In this document: piece by piece, positions 1-9,330 of the stretch
Numbering within the stretch: the first letter of the stretch is position 1
Layout of the letters: every line of letters begins with the position of its first letter
From: Mucilaginibacter phenanthrenivorans
Lineage (GTDB): Bacteria > Bacteroidota > Bacteroidia > Sphingobacteriales > Sphingobacteriaceae
Direction of reading: 5' to 3'
Length of the DNA: 64,000 nt
Assembly (NCBI RefSeq): GCF_024721155.1
Contig: NZ_JAHVAP010000001.1
Coordinates: 1-64,000 of the forward strand
The notes under the pieces: generated by a model
Database searches by the model: none
Seen by the model: the letters and a program-made list of their open reading frames with translations, nothing else
Told to the model about the DNA's origin: nothing
Translations under genes and position numbers: made by a program

Positions 1-110
1 TTTGCCTGCGTTAATCAAAATCGAGCATACGAAAATAATTATCATAAATTACTTGCATAGATCATAGAAATCGAAGTTTATTAAACCTGGTAAGTTTGAT
101 CAGTGTAAAA

Positions 111-335
111 TTAAACCTTCTTTGGAGGAAGATCGAACGCGATAGCGTTATGTTCAAAGTGGCCTTTATGTGATCCATCACAGAAAGGTTTGTTTGCTGA
201 CAATCCGCAACGGCAGATAGAAACAATGGTGCGGCCCTGTAAGCCATATTCATTGCCTTGCATATCAACTATTTCAAAGTCGCCCTCAATTTTTACCGAG
301 CCGTTATTATTGATCGTAAGTTTGGTTTTTTCCAT
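111..335 (-). CDS. CDGSH iron-sulfur domain protein
   Basis: A 74-residue soluble protein expected to bind one [2Fe-2S] cluster. The CDGSH signature is intact: Cys41, Cys43, Cys52 and His56 have the three-Cys, one-His spacing of the family. There is no membrane anchor, so this is the short bacterial type rather than a mitoNEET-like protein. Electron or cluster transfer is the role usually proposed for such proteins; nothing nearby identifies a partner. It is transcribed leftward, divergently from the cell-wall gene at 543, and no gene is visible to its left inside the window. Confidence 0.93.
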   Translation of the reverse strand: MEKTKLTINNNGSVKIEGDFEIVDMQGNEYGLQGRTIVSICRCGLSANKPFCDGSHKGHFEHNAIAFDLPPKKV

Positions 336-542
336 GGATAATTCTTTTTTGCGAAGTTAATAATCCTTTGCTATCAGTGAGGACCGGATGCTTATATAGA
401 CGAATTCTAATTAAAGCCACACAATTTTCTTAAAAAAGGTGCGTTATAACAGCGCTGAAATAATATTACGTAAGATTTGGTAACGCCCTTTACCTTTCTG
501 TCGTCTATAACCTGTATCAACAATTTACCTAAGCTAAAAAAA

Positions 543-1298
543 ATGGACTACCCTGGGCACACTATTCAATTACAGGCTTTTGACATTACCAGCGTTAAAG
601 CTATTCAACAACAATTAAACATTAAGGGCTGTGGCCCGCTAAAAATTAACGGCGACTACGACCTTGATACCAGCCATGCTGTAATGCTCTTTCAAACACG
701 CTTTAACGATGTAAACGGAACCCCACTGGACGCCGATGGCGTTGTCGGGCCTATAACGTGGGCGGCTTTATTCGGAACAAAGAATATCCAATCAATAACG
801 AAAGCTCCCAATATTTTACTATCGACCGTACTTGATGTGGCAAGATCACAAATAGGGGTTGTTGAATTTCCTTCCGGAAGCAACGAAGGCCCCGGTGTAA
901 GCAAATACCAGGATGCGGTAAACATAGCGCATGGGCAACGCTGGTCATTAGCGTTTGTTTATTGGTGCTTTAGCCAGGCCTGCACAAAATTGGAAGTTAA
1001 TAACCCGGTGTTTAAAACCGGTGATGTTATCCAGGGTTGGTTAAAGGCAAAGGGTAAACTTTTAACTAATCATGATGCGAAGGTAAATACCTCGCTTGTG
1101 TTACCCGGGCAGGTGTTCTTTATTTCGACCGGCGGCGGACACGGACATGCAGGTTTAGTGGAAAGAAACGAAAGTGGCTTGTTAACTACCATTGAAGGCA
1201 ATATCTGTGTAGACAGCAGCGACGGTGCTATTGGTGTTTTTAGGCGAAAAGGCAGGTATATAGATACGATCAATACAGGTTTTATCCAGTTTGAGTGA
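543..1298 (+). CDS. Peptidoglycan-binding plus CHAP-like amidase domain protein
   Basis: Predicted cell-wall-acting protein of 251 residues. Residues about 16-77 form a PG_binding_1 domain with the typical DGVVGPITW end. Residues about 95-250 resemble the CHAP/NlpC-like amidases found as phage-type lysins, with GGHGHAGLVE as the His motif and EGN near the end. In close relatives I know, the nucleophile lies in a WCxxFVxWC motif; here the first Cys is Ser135 (WSLAFVYWC), so activity is doubtful or altered. An in-frame TTG at 477 would add 22 residues, but the ATG at 543 fits the domain start better. No signal peptide is visible, which is odd for a wall enzyme. Confidence 0.8.
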   Translation: MDYPGHTIQLQAFDITSVKAIQQQLNIKGCGPLKINGDYDLDTSHAVMLFQTRFNDVNGTPLDADGVVGPITWAALFGTKNIQSITKAPNILLSTVLDVARSQIGVVEFPSGSNEGPGVSKYQDAVNIAHGQRWSLAFVYWCFSQACTKLEVNNPVFKTGDVIQGWLKAKGKLLTNHDAKVNTSLVLPGQVFFISTGGGHGHAGLVERNESGLLTTIEGNICVDSSDGAIGVFRRKGRYIDTINTGFIQFE

Positions 1299-1299
1299 G

Positions 1300-1317
1300 G
1301 ACTAGAGACTAGAGACT
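1300..1317. repeat. Short-word repeat, ACTAGAG type
   Basis: Two copies of an 8-nt word (GACTAGAG) follow the stop codon of the CHAP gene, in the gap between convergent genes. It resembles the GAGATTAGAG family at 14981 and 53199. Confidence 0.55.
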
Positions 1318-1337
1318 TTGGCCTGTTAAGTTAGTAA

Positions 1338-2024
1338 CTAGTTTTTGCTTAGTAAAACGCTCTGCAAGATTTGCCAAACATTATTGCCGACAATTTTAGC
1401 GCCTTCGGCAGTGGGATGGATGCCATCCTTCTGGTTAAGGGACGGTACGCCGCCAACATCCTCTAACAGGAAGGGCATAAATGTCATGTTGTTTTTTGCA
1501 GCCAGGCCGGGGAAAATGGCTTTAAAGCTGTAGGCATATTTACCACCCATATTTGGCGGTACCTGCATGCCGAGCAATACCAGTTTTGCATTTGGGTATT
1601 TTGCCTTTACCGCATCAATAATAGCCTGCAGGTTCTGCATGGTTTCGGTTACAGGGATGCCGCGAAGCCCGTCATTTGCGCCAAGTTCCAGCACAAACAC
1701 ATCTACTTTTTGTTTTAGGATCCACGCAATGCGCGCTTTGCCACCCGCTGATGTTTCGCCGCTTACACCGGCGTTAACAACTTTGTAATGAAGTTTTGCT
1801 TCGTCAATTTTAGTTTGTACCACACTGGGGTAAGCCTGTGACGGATCATCCAGGCCGTATCCGGCTGTTAAGCTATCGCCAAAAAATAAAACAGTTTTAT
1901 CTGTTGATGTTGAATCTGGTTTTGCAACGGTAACAGCGGCCTCCACAGGTGCAGCCTTTTTATCGCCGCAGGCTGAAAACAAAACAGCAATTATCGACAG
2001 ACAGATGATATTTAACTTACGCAT
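1338..2024 (-). CDS. SGNH/GDSL esterase, TesA-like lipoprotein
   Basis: Lipid-anchored SGNH hydrolase of 228 residues, related to TesA/arylesterase (thioesterase I, lysophospholipase). The signal peptide ends in a lipobox (LFSAC, Cys19). Block I reads FFGDSLTAGYG with nucleophile Ser51, block III is GANDG, and block V is DGIHP with the catalytic Asp and His. It lies 28 bp downstream of the FtsX-type permease gene on the same strand. tesA, ybbA and ybbP are neighbours in Escherichia coli too, although there tesA is divergent. The natural substrate is not evident from sequence. Confidence 0.9.
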   Translation of the reverse strand: MRKLNIICLSIIAVLFSACGDKKAAPVEAAVTVAKPDSTSTDKTVLFFGDSLTAGYGLDDPSQAYPSVVQTKIDEAKLHYKVVNAGVSGETSAGGKARIAWILKQKVDVFVLELGANDGLRGIPVTETMQNLQAIIDAVKAKYPNAKLVLLGMQVPPNMGGKYAYSFKAIFPGLAAKNNMTFMPFLLEDVGGVPSLNQKDGIHPTAEGAKIVGNNVWQILQSVLLSKN

Positions 2025-2052
2025 TTTTATTGTTTTAACTAATCTCCAACAA

Positions 2053-4608
2053 CTAATTCCCTCTCAAAATCTCCAAAGGCGGTTTGTTCAACACGCCCCG
2101 GCTGTTTAAAAGGCCGATGATTACTGTAAGTAACGAGATAATTAAAAACAATATTACCACCGGTACCCAATTAATGCTGAACGGTGCCTCAAAACTATAT
2201 TTGGCCAAAAGCCAGCTGCCGGCAAAAGCAATCAGGATTCCTGTCAATGCTGAAAGAACGCCTAAAAATAAGTATTCCAAAGCAGTGATGGTAAATATTT
2301 GTTTCCGGCTTGCCCCAAGGGTGCGCAGCAATACACTTTCCTGGATGCGCTGGTATTTGCTGATCCTTACAGACGCAATAAGTACAACTATCCCCGTAAT
2401 AATACTGAAGGCGCTCATAAACCGGATCACGTAGCCAATTTTATCAAGCAGGCTGTCTATTACATTTAAAACCAGGCCTAAATCGATGATAGAAATGTTG
2501 GGAAATTGTTTCACAACCGCCCGTTGAAATTGCGCCGAAACTTTAGCAGACGGTACATGGGTAAGTAGCACATGAAACTGCGGTGCATCCTCCAAAACCC
2601 CGGTGGGGAAAACTATTTGAAAGTTAGTCTGGATCTTGCCCCAGTTTACCTGCCTTACGCTGGCTACAACCGCAGGCATACTCACTCCCTGTACGTTGAA
2701 AACCAAATGATCGCCCACATTTACGTGGTTGCGTTTGGAAAAATTTTCTTCGATGGATACGGGTATTTCCTTTCCGACTTCGGCCTTGCCTACCCAATTG
2801 CCTTTTACTATCTTTTCGGTAGTAGTTACCGAATCGCGGTAGGTAACCCGGTATTCATAAGTGAAGGCACGAGGCGAAATTTTAAGCGAGGTGTCTTTTT
2901 TTACATCGGCTTCTGTTTTGCCGTTTATTTTGTCGAGCCTGATGGTAACAATTGGTACCTGTTGTACCACGGGGAGGCCCTGTCGCTTGGTTAATTTGGC
3001 AACGGCCTGTTCCTGACCGGTTTGAATGTCAAACAGGATCATATTTGGCTGGTTGCCACTCGACGATAATTTAACCTGTCCCATCAAAATGCTTTGGATA
3101 AAGAACAGCGTACAAATAAAAGCGGTACTAAGGCCTATTGACACGATCAGGATAATGGTTTGATTATTTGGCCGGTATAAGTTCGCAAAGCCCTGCCTGA
3201 ATAAATAGCCCCAGGTGCTTTTTATAAACACCCGCATCAGCTTCATTAACAGCCAGGCAGTGAATGTTAGCACCAGGAACGCAATGAGGATACCGATGGT
3301 GAAAAATATGCTTGCCATCCAGCTATCAAGCTGTAAAAAGGTAAATGTGATAATGAAAAGCGTGATCAGCAAGTAAACCAGCCACCTGAAAGGATCGCGC
3401 ACAAGGTTAACCTCATCATAATTTATCCGAAGTGTATTAAGCGGCGAGATGTTGCGGATGGAAATTAACGGCAGCAGTGCGAATAATATCGAGATGATAA
3501 CACCCAGTAAAACACCCTGGCCTATGGCCAGCCATGAAATATCTGTTGAGATGGTGATGGGTAAAAAGTCCTTCATCACCATTGGTAAAATATGCTGGAT
3601 TGAAGTGCCGAGTGCGGCCCCAATAACGGAACCGATGATCCCGATGCCGATGATCTGGATCAGGTAGATCAAAAATGCCTCGGAAGCCTTAACGCCTAAA
3701 CAGCGCATAATGGCAATGGAGGCAATTTTTTCGCGAATGTAAATGTGAATAGCACTTGCGACCCCAACACAGCCAAGCAACAAGGCAATAAAACCAACAA
3801 GCGACAAAAATCGCGTCAAATCACCGAAGGAACGGCCGGTATTTTGTTTGCGGCTCTCAATGGTCTCGTAATTCATGTCAGCTTTATCAAGCTTTGGATC
3901 AAGGGATTTGGTGAGCTTAGCTATGTCGGTTTTTTTGTCGAATTTATAGTAATAGCTGTATGTTATCCGGCTTCCTTTTTTCGACAGGCCGGTTTGTTCC
4001 AGGTACTGCATCGGAATGTACACGATTGGTGCAACACCGGACGATACCCCGGTTTGACCCGGCGCCTTATCCAGGATCCCGGCAATTAGGAAAGTAACTT
4101 CGCCAACCTTGATCGAATCGTTTACATGCACATTAAATTGCAATGCCAGTGTTTTATCAACCAAAGCCGATTTGCTGGTTTTAAAGGATGTACCGGCTGC
4201 TACTGGTTCAGTTTCAAGGCTCCCATAATAAGGAAAATCGCCTTGCAAAGCCTTAACCTGGACAAGCCTCGTTCCCTGTGTTTTTGGGAAATAGATCATT
4301 GACACAAACGCCCGTTCTTCTGATCGGTTTTCTCCAAGCGTTTTGAGCAGGGGACTTATCGTGGCATCTGCAGGCCTGTTACCTGATATGGCTAAATCAG
4401 CCCCGATCAATGTCGCTGCTTGTGCATTAATGTCATTTTGTAGATTGTACCTGAACGAATAAATAGCAACCAAGGCGGCTATCCCGAATATAATGGCTGA
4501 AATAAAAAGAAACAACCGCGAACGGTTTTTCCTGCTATCCCGCAGGGCCATTTCAAAAAGCCAGGGGATATTTATTTTTCTTTTGGAGATGATATGCGTC
4601 GTATCCAT
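2053..4608 (-). CDS. FtsX-type ABC transporter permease, YbbP-like
   Basis: Inner-membrane permease of 851 residues. The N-terminal half has a membrane segment near residues 30-50, a periplasmic MacB_PCD-like domain, and an FtsX domain of several helices near 265-390. The second half repeats this plan, with a final FtsX domain near 725-845. This duplicated architecture is that of YbbP-type transporters rather than the single-unit MacB. It starts 4 bp after the ATPase gene, so the two almost certainly form one complex. Substrate unknown; removal of lipophilic compounds or lipoproteins from the inner membrane is the general proposal for the family. Confidence 0.92.
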   Translation of the reverse strand: MDTTHIISKRKINIPWLFEMALRDSRKNRSRLFLFISAIIFGIAALVAIYSFRYNLQNDINAQAATLIGADLAISGNRPADATISPLLKTLGENRSEERAFVSMIYFPKTQGTRLVQVKALQGDFPYYGSLETEPVAAGTSFKTSKSALVDKTLALQFNVHVNDSIKVGEVTFLIAGILDKAPGQTGVSSGVAPIVYIPMQYLEQTGLSKKGSRITYSYYYKFDKKTDIAKLTKSLDPKLDKADMNYETIESRKQNTGRSFGDLTRFLSLVGFIALLLGCVGVASAIHIYIREKIASIAIMRCLGVKASEAFLIYLIQIIGIGIIGSVIGAALGTSIQHILPMVMKDFLPITISTDISWLAIGQGVLLGVIISILFALLPLISIRNISPLNTLRINYDEVNLVRDPFRWLVYLLITLFIITFTFLQLDSWMASIFFTIGILIAFLVLTFTAWLLMKLMRVFIKSTWGYLFRQGFANLYRPNNQTIILIVSIGLSTAFICTLFFIQSILMGQVKLSSSGNQPNMILFDIQTGQEQAVAKLTKRQGLPVVQQVPIVTIRLDKINGKTEADVKKDTSLKISPRAFTYEYRVTYRDSVTTTEKIVKGNWVGKAEVGKEIPVSIEENFSKRNHVNVGDHLVFNVQGVSMPAVVASVRQVNWGKIQTNFQIVFPTGVLEDAPQFHVLLTHVPSAKVSAQFQRAVVKQFPNISIIDLGLVLNVIDSLLDKIGYVIRFMSAFSIITGIVVLIASVRISKYQRIQESVLLRTLGASRKQIFTITALEYLFLGVLSALTGILIAFAGSWLLAKYSFEAPFSINWVPVVILFLIISLLTVIIGLLNSRGVLNKPPLEILRGN

Positions 4609-4612
4609 CGCC

Positions 4613-5302
4613 TTATCCGTTTACTGTTACATCATCGGCCACTAATTTGCCGCCTTTTATCCGCAGGATGCGCTGTGTTTTAGCTGCGAGATCCAAATCG
4701 TGTGTTACCACAACAAGCGTTGTGCCGGCCTCCTTGTTCAGATCGAAAAGCAGCTTTACCACTTTTTCGCTGGTTTCGGCGTCGAGATTTCCGGTTGGTT
4801 CATCGGCAAATAAAATTCGCGGTGCATTGGAGAAGGCTCTTGCGAGTGACACGCGTTGCTGTTCGCCGCCTGATAATTGAGTAGGGTAGTGGTGCCCGCG
4901 ATCAGCAAGGCCAACTTTATCTAAAAGATCCAAGGCGCGCGCGCGGATGTTTTTCTCGCCCCGAAGTTCCAGCGGCACCATCACGTTTTCCAACGCGGTT
5001 AGCGTTGGCAGCAACTGGAAATTCTGGAAGATGAACCCGATGTATTGGTTACGTACCTGGGCCAACTGGTCTTCGCTCAGTTTGCCAAGGTCAATCCCAT
5101 TTAATTCAACAATGCCTGAGCTGGCCCTATCGAGTCCGGCACACAGGCCAAGCAGGGTGGTTTTACCGCTGCCTGATGGGCCAACAATCGCATTGGTTGA
5201 ACCGGCAGCGACTGAAAAATTTATATCATCAAGCACGGTAAGCGTTCTGCCTGCGCTTTGATAGGTTTTTGTAAGATTTGAAATATGAAGGATAGTTTCC
5301 AC
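4613..5302 (-). CDS. ABC transporter ATP-binding protein, YbbA/LolD-like
   Basis: Cytoplasmic ATPase of 229 residues that should energise the permease encoded 4 bp downstream. Walker A (GPSGSGKTT, residues 41-49), signature LSGGEQQR, Walker B ILFADEPTGNLD and the H-loop VTHD are all consensus. The length and the PTGNLD ending are typical of the LolD/MacB/YbbA group. It is first in an apparent operon ATPase-permease-esterase. No clear TAnnTTTG box was found in its upstream gap, which is occupied by GTTGTA repeats. Confidence 0.95.
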   Translation of the reverse strand: METILHISNLTKTYQSAGRTLTVLDDINFSVAAGSTNAIVGPSGSGKTTLLGLCAGLDRASSGIVELNGIDLGKLSEDQLAQVRNQYIGFIFQNFQLLPTLTALENVMVPLELRGEKNIRARALDLLDKVGLADRGHHYPTQLSGGEQQRVSLARAFSNAPRILFADEPTGNLDAETSEKVVKLLFDLNKEAGTTLVVVTHDLDLAAKTQRILRIKGGKLVADDVTVNG

Positions 5303-5399
5303 TAAAAATGCTTTTTTCTGTATAGATAGTTAAAAGATTGTTTTGTTACTCCTTTTAAAAACCGATAGCCACGAAAAAAGTGTTTATTATAAAACTATG

Positions 5400-5584
5400 A
5401 CATTGAGGTGAGGGTAGTTGTAATTGTTGTAGGGGTTGTAGTTGTTGTAAAGGTTGATAAGAAAATTGGTTAGTCAGTTGTAGTTGTTATACGGGGGCGG
5501 AATGGTAGGTAGTGCTTACTATTGCCTTACGCTGAAGTGTTAACATCTGCAACCCTTACAACAAATAAAACCTTTACAACTAAC
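5400..5584. repeat. Short-word repeat, GTTGTA/TACAAC type
   Basis: Plus-strand words GTTGTA recur from about 5416 to 5490. The reverse complement, TTACAAC and CAACCC, recurs from about 5547 to 5580, just beyond the stop codon of the minus-strand esterase. The two halves could pair as an imperfect stem. The same vocabulary recurs at 52309-52425. Confidence 0.7.
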
Positions 5585-6910
5585 TCAAAAGAACAGTCCG
5601 AATGCATCGCGTGTATACAAGGTTTCGTAGCGATAGTATTTATCACCAACCTCGTGACCAAGGTCCTTAAATACGAACAGCTTCTTTTTCGACCGGATAT
5701 TGTTATACACCGCGTAAGAATTATTTGGCGGTACAAATGGATCAAGCAGGCCAATACCCATAATTACGGGGCAGTTTATTGAACCCGCAAAGTTTTTTGT
5801 ATCAAAATATTGCAGGTTGTCCAGTGCTTTTGGGAATGTTAATCCAGGACGGATCCTTGCATATTCCCTCATATGATTTAACGGCCACTCAACGGCGCCG
5901 TTATCCATATTGTAAATATCGCTGAAAAATGGATTTTGTGGGCCGCACAAAGTTATGCGCTTATCCAGCGCTGCTGTTGTAATTGACAAATAACCGCCCA
6001 TACTGCCGCCGGTTACCGCCACACGATCCTTGCTCAGTTCCGATCTTGTAAATATAAAATCGACCGCGCGGATACAATCCATTATGATGCCGCGCATTAT
6101 ATACTTGTTTTTATCCTCCAGCCCGTTTACAATATAATCCTCACGGCGCATTTCAAGGCCCTGTTTACTAAGTCCCTGGCCCCGTACATCAATCCCCACA
6201 AACGCCATGTCATCATCACGCCCCATTAAAGCGACATTAGTTGCCTGGTAACCGGGAAGCATTAATAACACAGGGAAGGTTTGGTGCTTCATGTGGTGCT
6301 CGGGTTCAGTTAACCACGCATAAATGGTTACACCTCCCAGCGACTTCATCTCGATCAAAAATACCTTGCGCTTATCTTTTTCAAGGTCGAATTTTTCTGT
6401 GACCTTGTATTCCGGCTTTACTTTGGCAAGTTCAGTTTTCGTGTTCTCCCAAAAACTGTCAAAGTCTGCTGGTTTTTCATGTGTCGACCGGATCTCTTCC
6501 GGCCTGATACCGAACACCCGGCGGGTGGTGTCGTCATAATCTGTAACATTGATCATGAAATTGATCTTATAAAACCCGCTTTTTAAACCGGGGATAGTAA
6601 AATCATAACTGTGTGTGCTTGCCCTGCTTATATTTACAAGAATAGAATCCTTGCGTAATTTTTTATTGAACTGGTCTGTTATAATATACGACACCTTGCC
6701 CGTTTGCGTAGCGTTTGATGCGTTTTTAACTTCGAATGTATAAGATGCGACATTGTCAAAAATGGCGTTTTTGCTTTGCGCCGTTAAAACGGTGCTTACT
6801 TCTCCTTCCACCTCAACAGGGTTTGCGGGAGTCTGTTGCGCAGACACGGCGTCGGCATTTAAAGTCAACAGGCTTATAATTGTGATAAATAGCTTGTAGA
6901 GGTTTCTCAT
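5585..6910 (-). CDS. Secreted acetylxylan esterase / deacetylase (AXE1 family)
   Basis: Alpha/beta hydrolase of 441 residues with an N-terminal signal peptide ending around VSAQ. The AXE1 core occupies about residues 150-440: PADFDSFW opening, DVRGQGLS, nucleophile elbow GGSMGG, Asp in GLLDPFVPP and His in DLGHEVG. An immunoglobulin-like module fills about residues 25-140. The family removes acetyl groups from xylan, sugars or cephalosporin C, probably in the periplasm here. ATG codons occur at 6910, 6913 and upstream at 6952; 6910 gives the cleanest signal peptide. No polysaccharide-utilisation (SusC/D) genes adjoin it. Confidence 0.9.
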   Translation of the reverse strand: MRNLYKLFITIISLLTLNADAVSAQQTPANPVEVEGEVSTVLTAQSKNAIFDNVASYTFEVKNASNATQTGKVSYIITDQFNKKLRKDSILVNISRASTHSYDFTIPGLKSGFYKINFMINVTDYDDTTRRVFGIRPEEIRSTHEKPADFDSFWENTKTELAKVKPEYKVTEKFDLEKDKRKVFLIEMKSLGGVTIYAWLTEPEHHMKHQTFPVLLMLPGYQATNVALMGRDDDMAFVGIDVRGQGLSKQGLEMRREDYIVNGLEDKNKYIMRGIIMDCIRAVDFIFTRSELSKDRVAVTGGSMGGYLSITTAALDKRITLCGPQNPFFSDIYNMDNGAVEWPLNHMREYARIRPGLTFPKALDNLQYFDTKNFAGSINCPVIMGIGLLDPFVPPNNSYAVYNNIRSKKKLFVFKDLGHEVGDKYYRYETLYTRDAFGLFF

Positions 6911-7054
6911 CATACTCAACAAGCAATGGGGCAATATTGATGCCATTGCCATAAATGCGGAGTAAGCGTTGTTTTTACGCTATGTGGCTCTTTTTATCCT
7001 AATTGATAAAAATGGGTAACAAAAATAAGTGTGCATTTAATTCCACAATCAAGA

Positions 7055-7675
7055 TCAGTATTTGCCCGCCATTTTGCTTTTTATCAATTCTTTAACATTA
7101 TTTACCCACTCATCTTTTAAGATACTCAATATTATTGAGTCCCGGCGACCGCCTTCCTGTAAGGGCATGTTGTTTCTTAAAATTCCTTCGGGCGTGCAGC
7201 CAATGCTTTTCATGGCGGCGATGCTTCTTTCATTCCGGGCATCTGCACGAAACTCAACACGTACGGCATTGAGCTTTTCAAAAGCGAGTTGTAATAGTAG
7301 AAATTTGCAATGCTTATTTAATCCGGTACCCCTGAATTTTTCGCCATACCAGGTGTAACCTAACTGGAGCGTTTGCCAGGTGGGTAGAATATCGTAAAAC
7401 CGGGTACTGCCTGCATAACTTTGTGTTTGTTTATCAAAAACTATAAATGCATACTCTTTTCCGGCGGTGCGCATTTTCAATGCATTAGTAATATAATTTC
7501 GCATACCGTCTTCGCCACGGGCGCTTAAATGCGAGTATTTCCAGGTATCCGGTTCATTTAGCGCAAATGGCAGCAGGTTTTCAAAATCGCTTTCCTTTAA
7601 TGGCCTTAATAATACACGCTCATCTTCCAAAACATAATCTGCATTCAAATCATAATCCAGTGTGTTCATATTCAT
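7055..7675 (-). CDS. GNAT family N-acetyltransferase, RimJ/RimL-like
   Basis: Acetyl-CoA-dependent acetyltransferase of 206 residues. The N-terminal strand LRPLKESDFENL, the central FRGTGLNK acetyl-CoA loop and the C-terminal NERSIAAMKSIGC segment are typical of the RimJ/RimL (Acetyltransf_3) group. Its start overlaps the stop of the decarboxylase gene by 4 bp, so the two are probably translated together. The acceptor could be an amine made by that decarboxylase or a protein N-terminus; the pairing suggests the former but does not show it. Confidence 0.88.
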   Translation of the reverse strand: MNMNTLDYDLNADYVLEDERVLLRPLKESDFENLLPFALNEPDTWKYSHLSARGEDGMRNYITNALKMRTAGKEYAFIVFDKQTQSYAGSTRFYDILPTWQTLQLGYTWYGEKFRGTGLNKHCKFLLLQLAFEKLNAVRVEFRADARNERSIAAMKSIGCTPEGILRNNMPLQEGGRRDSIILSILKDEWVNNVKELIKSKMAGKY

Positions 7676-9174
7676 TTGTGTATTAAAAAATCAAATTTGA
7701 ATAATTTAGATTCATATTCCTTTACCAGGATCCTCCCGATTTCTATTGTGCCGGCCACCATTTCATCCAAATGATGAAGCCTGGTACGGTGGTTTACATT
7801 AGCTGCCCGAATGACATATTTGCCGCTAAGTATGGTGCTTGAGGGTACTGCAATAGCGTTTTCATGCATCCGCATTAATAATTCCTTATTCAGCGCATCC
7901 AGTTGGTCATCATCCAAATTGCCGGGATTGTACCGGTAGCACACCACGTTCATGGTAACTGCGCTAAGTAGTTCCAATTCAGGATGCTGTTTAATTTGCT
8001 GGCCAAGATAAAAAGCCTGGTCGATATTCTGAGCTATCATAGCCGCATATTTTTCCATACCATGCTCCTTTAAGCTCATCCACACCTTTAAGGCTTTAAA
8101 TCCACGCGACAGTTCCATTCCATGATTGGAAATCGTCTCTGGTCCAGCTGCAATTCCCCTGTCATGGGCGGTAAGGTAACTCGCTGCTGTTGCAAAAGCC
8201 GCCCTGTGGGCTGAGGCATTTTTAAACAGTACACAACCAACTTCATATTGCATATACATCCATTTATGCAAATCAAATGCTATGCTATCCGCTTCTTCAA
8301 TGGCTATCAGCTTATCCTGGTAGGCTGGAACTAATTTAGCCAATGCCCCAAATGCGCCATCGATGTGAAACCAGATATTTTCGTTACGCGCTATTTGTAG
8401 CAAGTCACTTAGGGGATCAATAGCCCCGGTGTTAACTGTTCCGCAATTGCCAATGATACAAAATGGCACATAGCCGTTAGCCTTGTCTTCGCTGATCTTT
8501 GTTTTTAATGCGTCCAGGTCTATCTCAAAATTATCGTTAACCGGAATCTTCCTTAACTGCTGGTTCCCTATACCAATTACCTCAGCCGCTTTCACCATGC
8601 AATTATGCGTCTCGCTGCTGCAATAGGCGGTCAGTTTACCCTCAACAGCGTATACACCCGCGTTTTTGGAGTTTGTAATAATGGTATTGCGGGCAACAAT
8701 CATGGCTGTAATGTTGGCTATTGAACCACCGCTCACAAGTATCCCGCTGCCGTCAGCCGGGTAGTTCATGAGTTGCTTGCACCAATTGATCACCTGCTTA
8801 TCTACATAAAGTGAGCTTTGGTCGCCTATCGCTGTGTTGCTGTTCATTACACCGGCAAGCAGATCGGCAAAGGCGCCCATTGGCGTTCCGGTACCCTGAA
8901 CCCATGCAAAATACTTAGGGTGGATGTTGCCGCCATGATAAGGGAAGATCTGCTGCTTAAAATCATCATAAATATCAAAAATATTTTGTGGCTGCTGGGG
9001 GATGGATTTGTTAAGCTCATCCTTTACCAGTTGCGGGACAGGCGTCCATACGGGTTTGTTGCCGATATTTTTCAGGTATTCAACCATATCGTCAATAATC
9101 AGGTAACCCAGTGTTTTTATATCATCCCAGTTGTCAGGGTCAAGGCCGATTTCTTTTGTAAGCATTTCGTTCAT
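7672..9174 (-). CDS. PLP-dependent group II decarboxylase
   Basis: Aromatic-L-amino-acid or related decarboxylase of 500 residues (pyridoxal-deC fold). The cofactor lysine is Lys304 in FDLHKW, Asp272 of HIDGAFG should contact the pyridine ring, and His190 in ETHNC should stack on it. The length is standard for the family. Substrate cannot be fixed: tyrosine/tryptophan-type and 2,4-diaminobutyrate-type enzymes share these motifs. The gene is divergent from a MocR regulator, a common arrangement for PLP-linked pathways, and its 3' end overlaps a GNAT gene. Confidence 0.92.
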   Translation of the reverse strand: MNEMLTKEIGLDPDNWDDIKTLGYLIIDDMVEYLKNIGNKPVWTPVPQLVKDELNKSIPQQPQNIFDIYDDFKQQIFPYHGGNIHPKYFAWVQGTGTPMGAFADLLAGVMNSNTAIGDQSSLYVDKQVINWCKQLMNYPADGSGILVSGGSIANITAMIVARNTIITNSKNAGVYAVEGKLTAYCSSETHNCMVKAAEVIGIGNQQLRKIPVNDNFEIDLDALKTKISEDKANGYVPFCIIGNCGTVNTGAIDPLSDLLQIARNENIWFHIDGAFGALAKLVPAYQDKLIAIEEADSIAFDLHKWMYMQYEVGCVLFKNASAHRAAFATAASYLTAHDRGIAAGPETISNHGMELSRGFKALKVWMSLKEHGMEKYAAMIAQNIDQAFYLGQQIKQHPELELLSAVTMNVVCYRYNPGNLDDDQLDALNKELLMRMHENAIAVPSSTILSGKYVIRAANVNHRTRLHHLDEMVAGTIEIGRILVKEYESKLFKFDFLIHK

Positions 9175-9209
9175 AATATTATTCTATTACAAAAATGATT
9201 GATAAATCA

Positions 9210-9241
9210 TTGGTAAAACAGATGCACATTTATTATTTTTG
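9210..9241 (+). promoter_or_regulatory. Candidate promoter for the MocR gene
   Basis: TTG at 9210-9212, 21 nt, then TATTTTTG at 9234-9241, matching the Bacteroidota consensus. It lies 89 nt before the MocR start, in the divergent gap shared with the decarboxylase, so MocR could act on both genes here. Confidence 0.5.
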
Positions 9242-9330
9242 CGCATAACAGATTTTACTTGTTGCTTTCGAAATGAATAGCTAAGTTCCATTGATTATTT
9301 ATTAATACAAACCCGATTATTGCTGAAATA

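Noticed and set aside
1..110. Possible gene at the left edge
   Set aside because: AT-rich sequence with only short frames opposite or beside the CDGSH gene; no recognisable motif or promoter.
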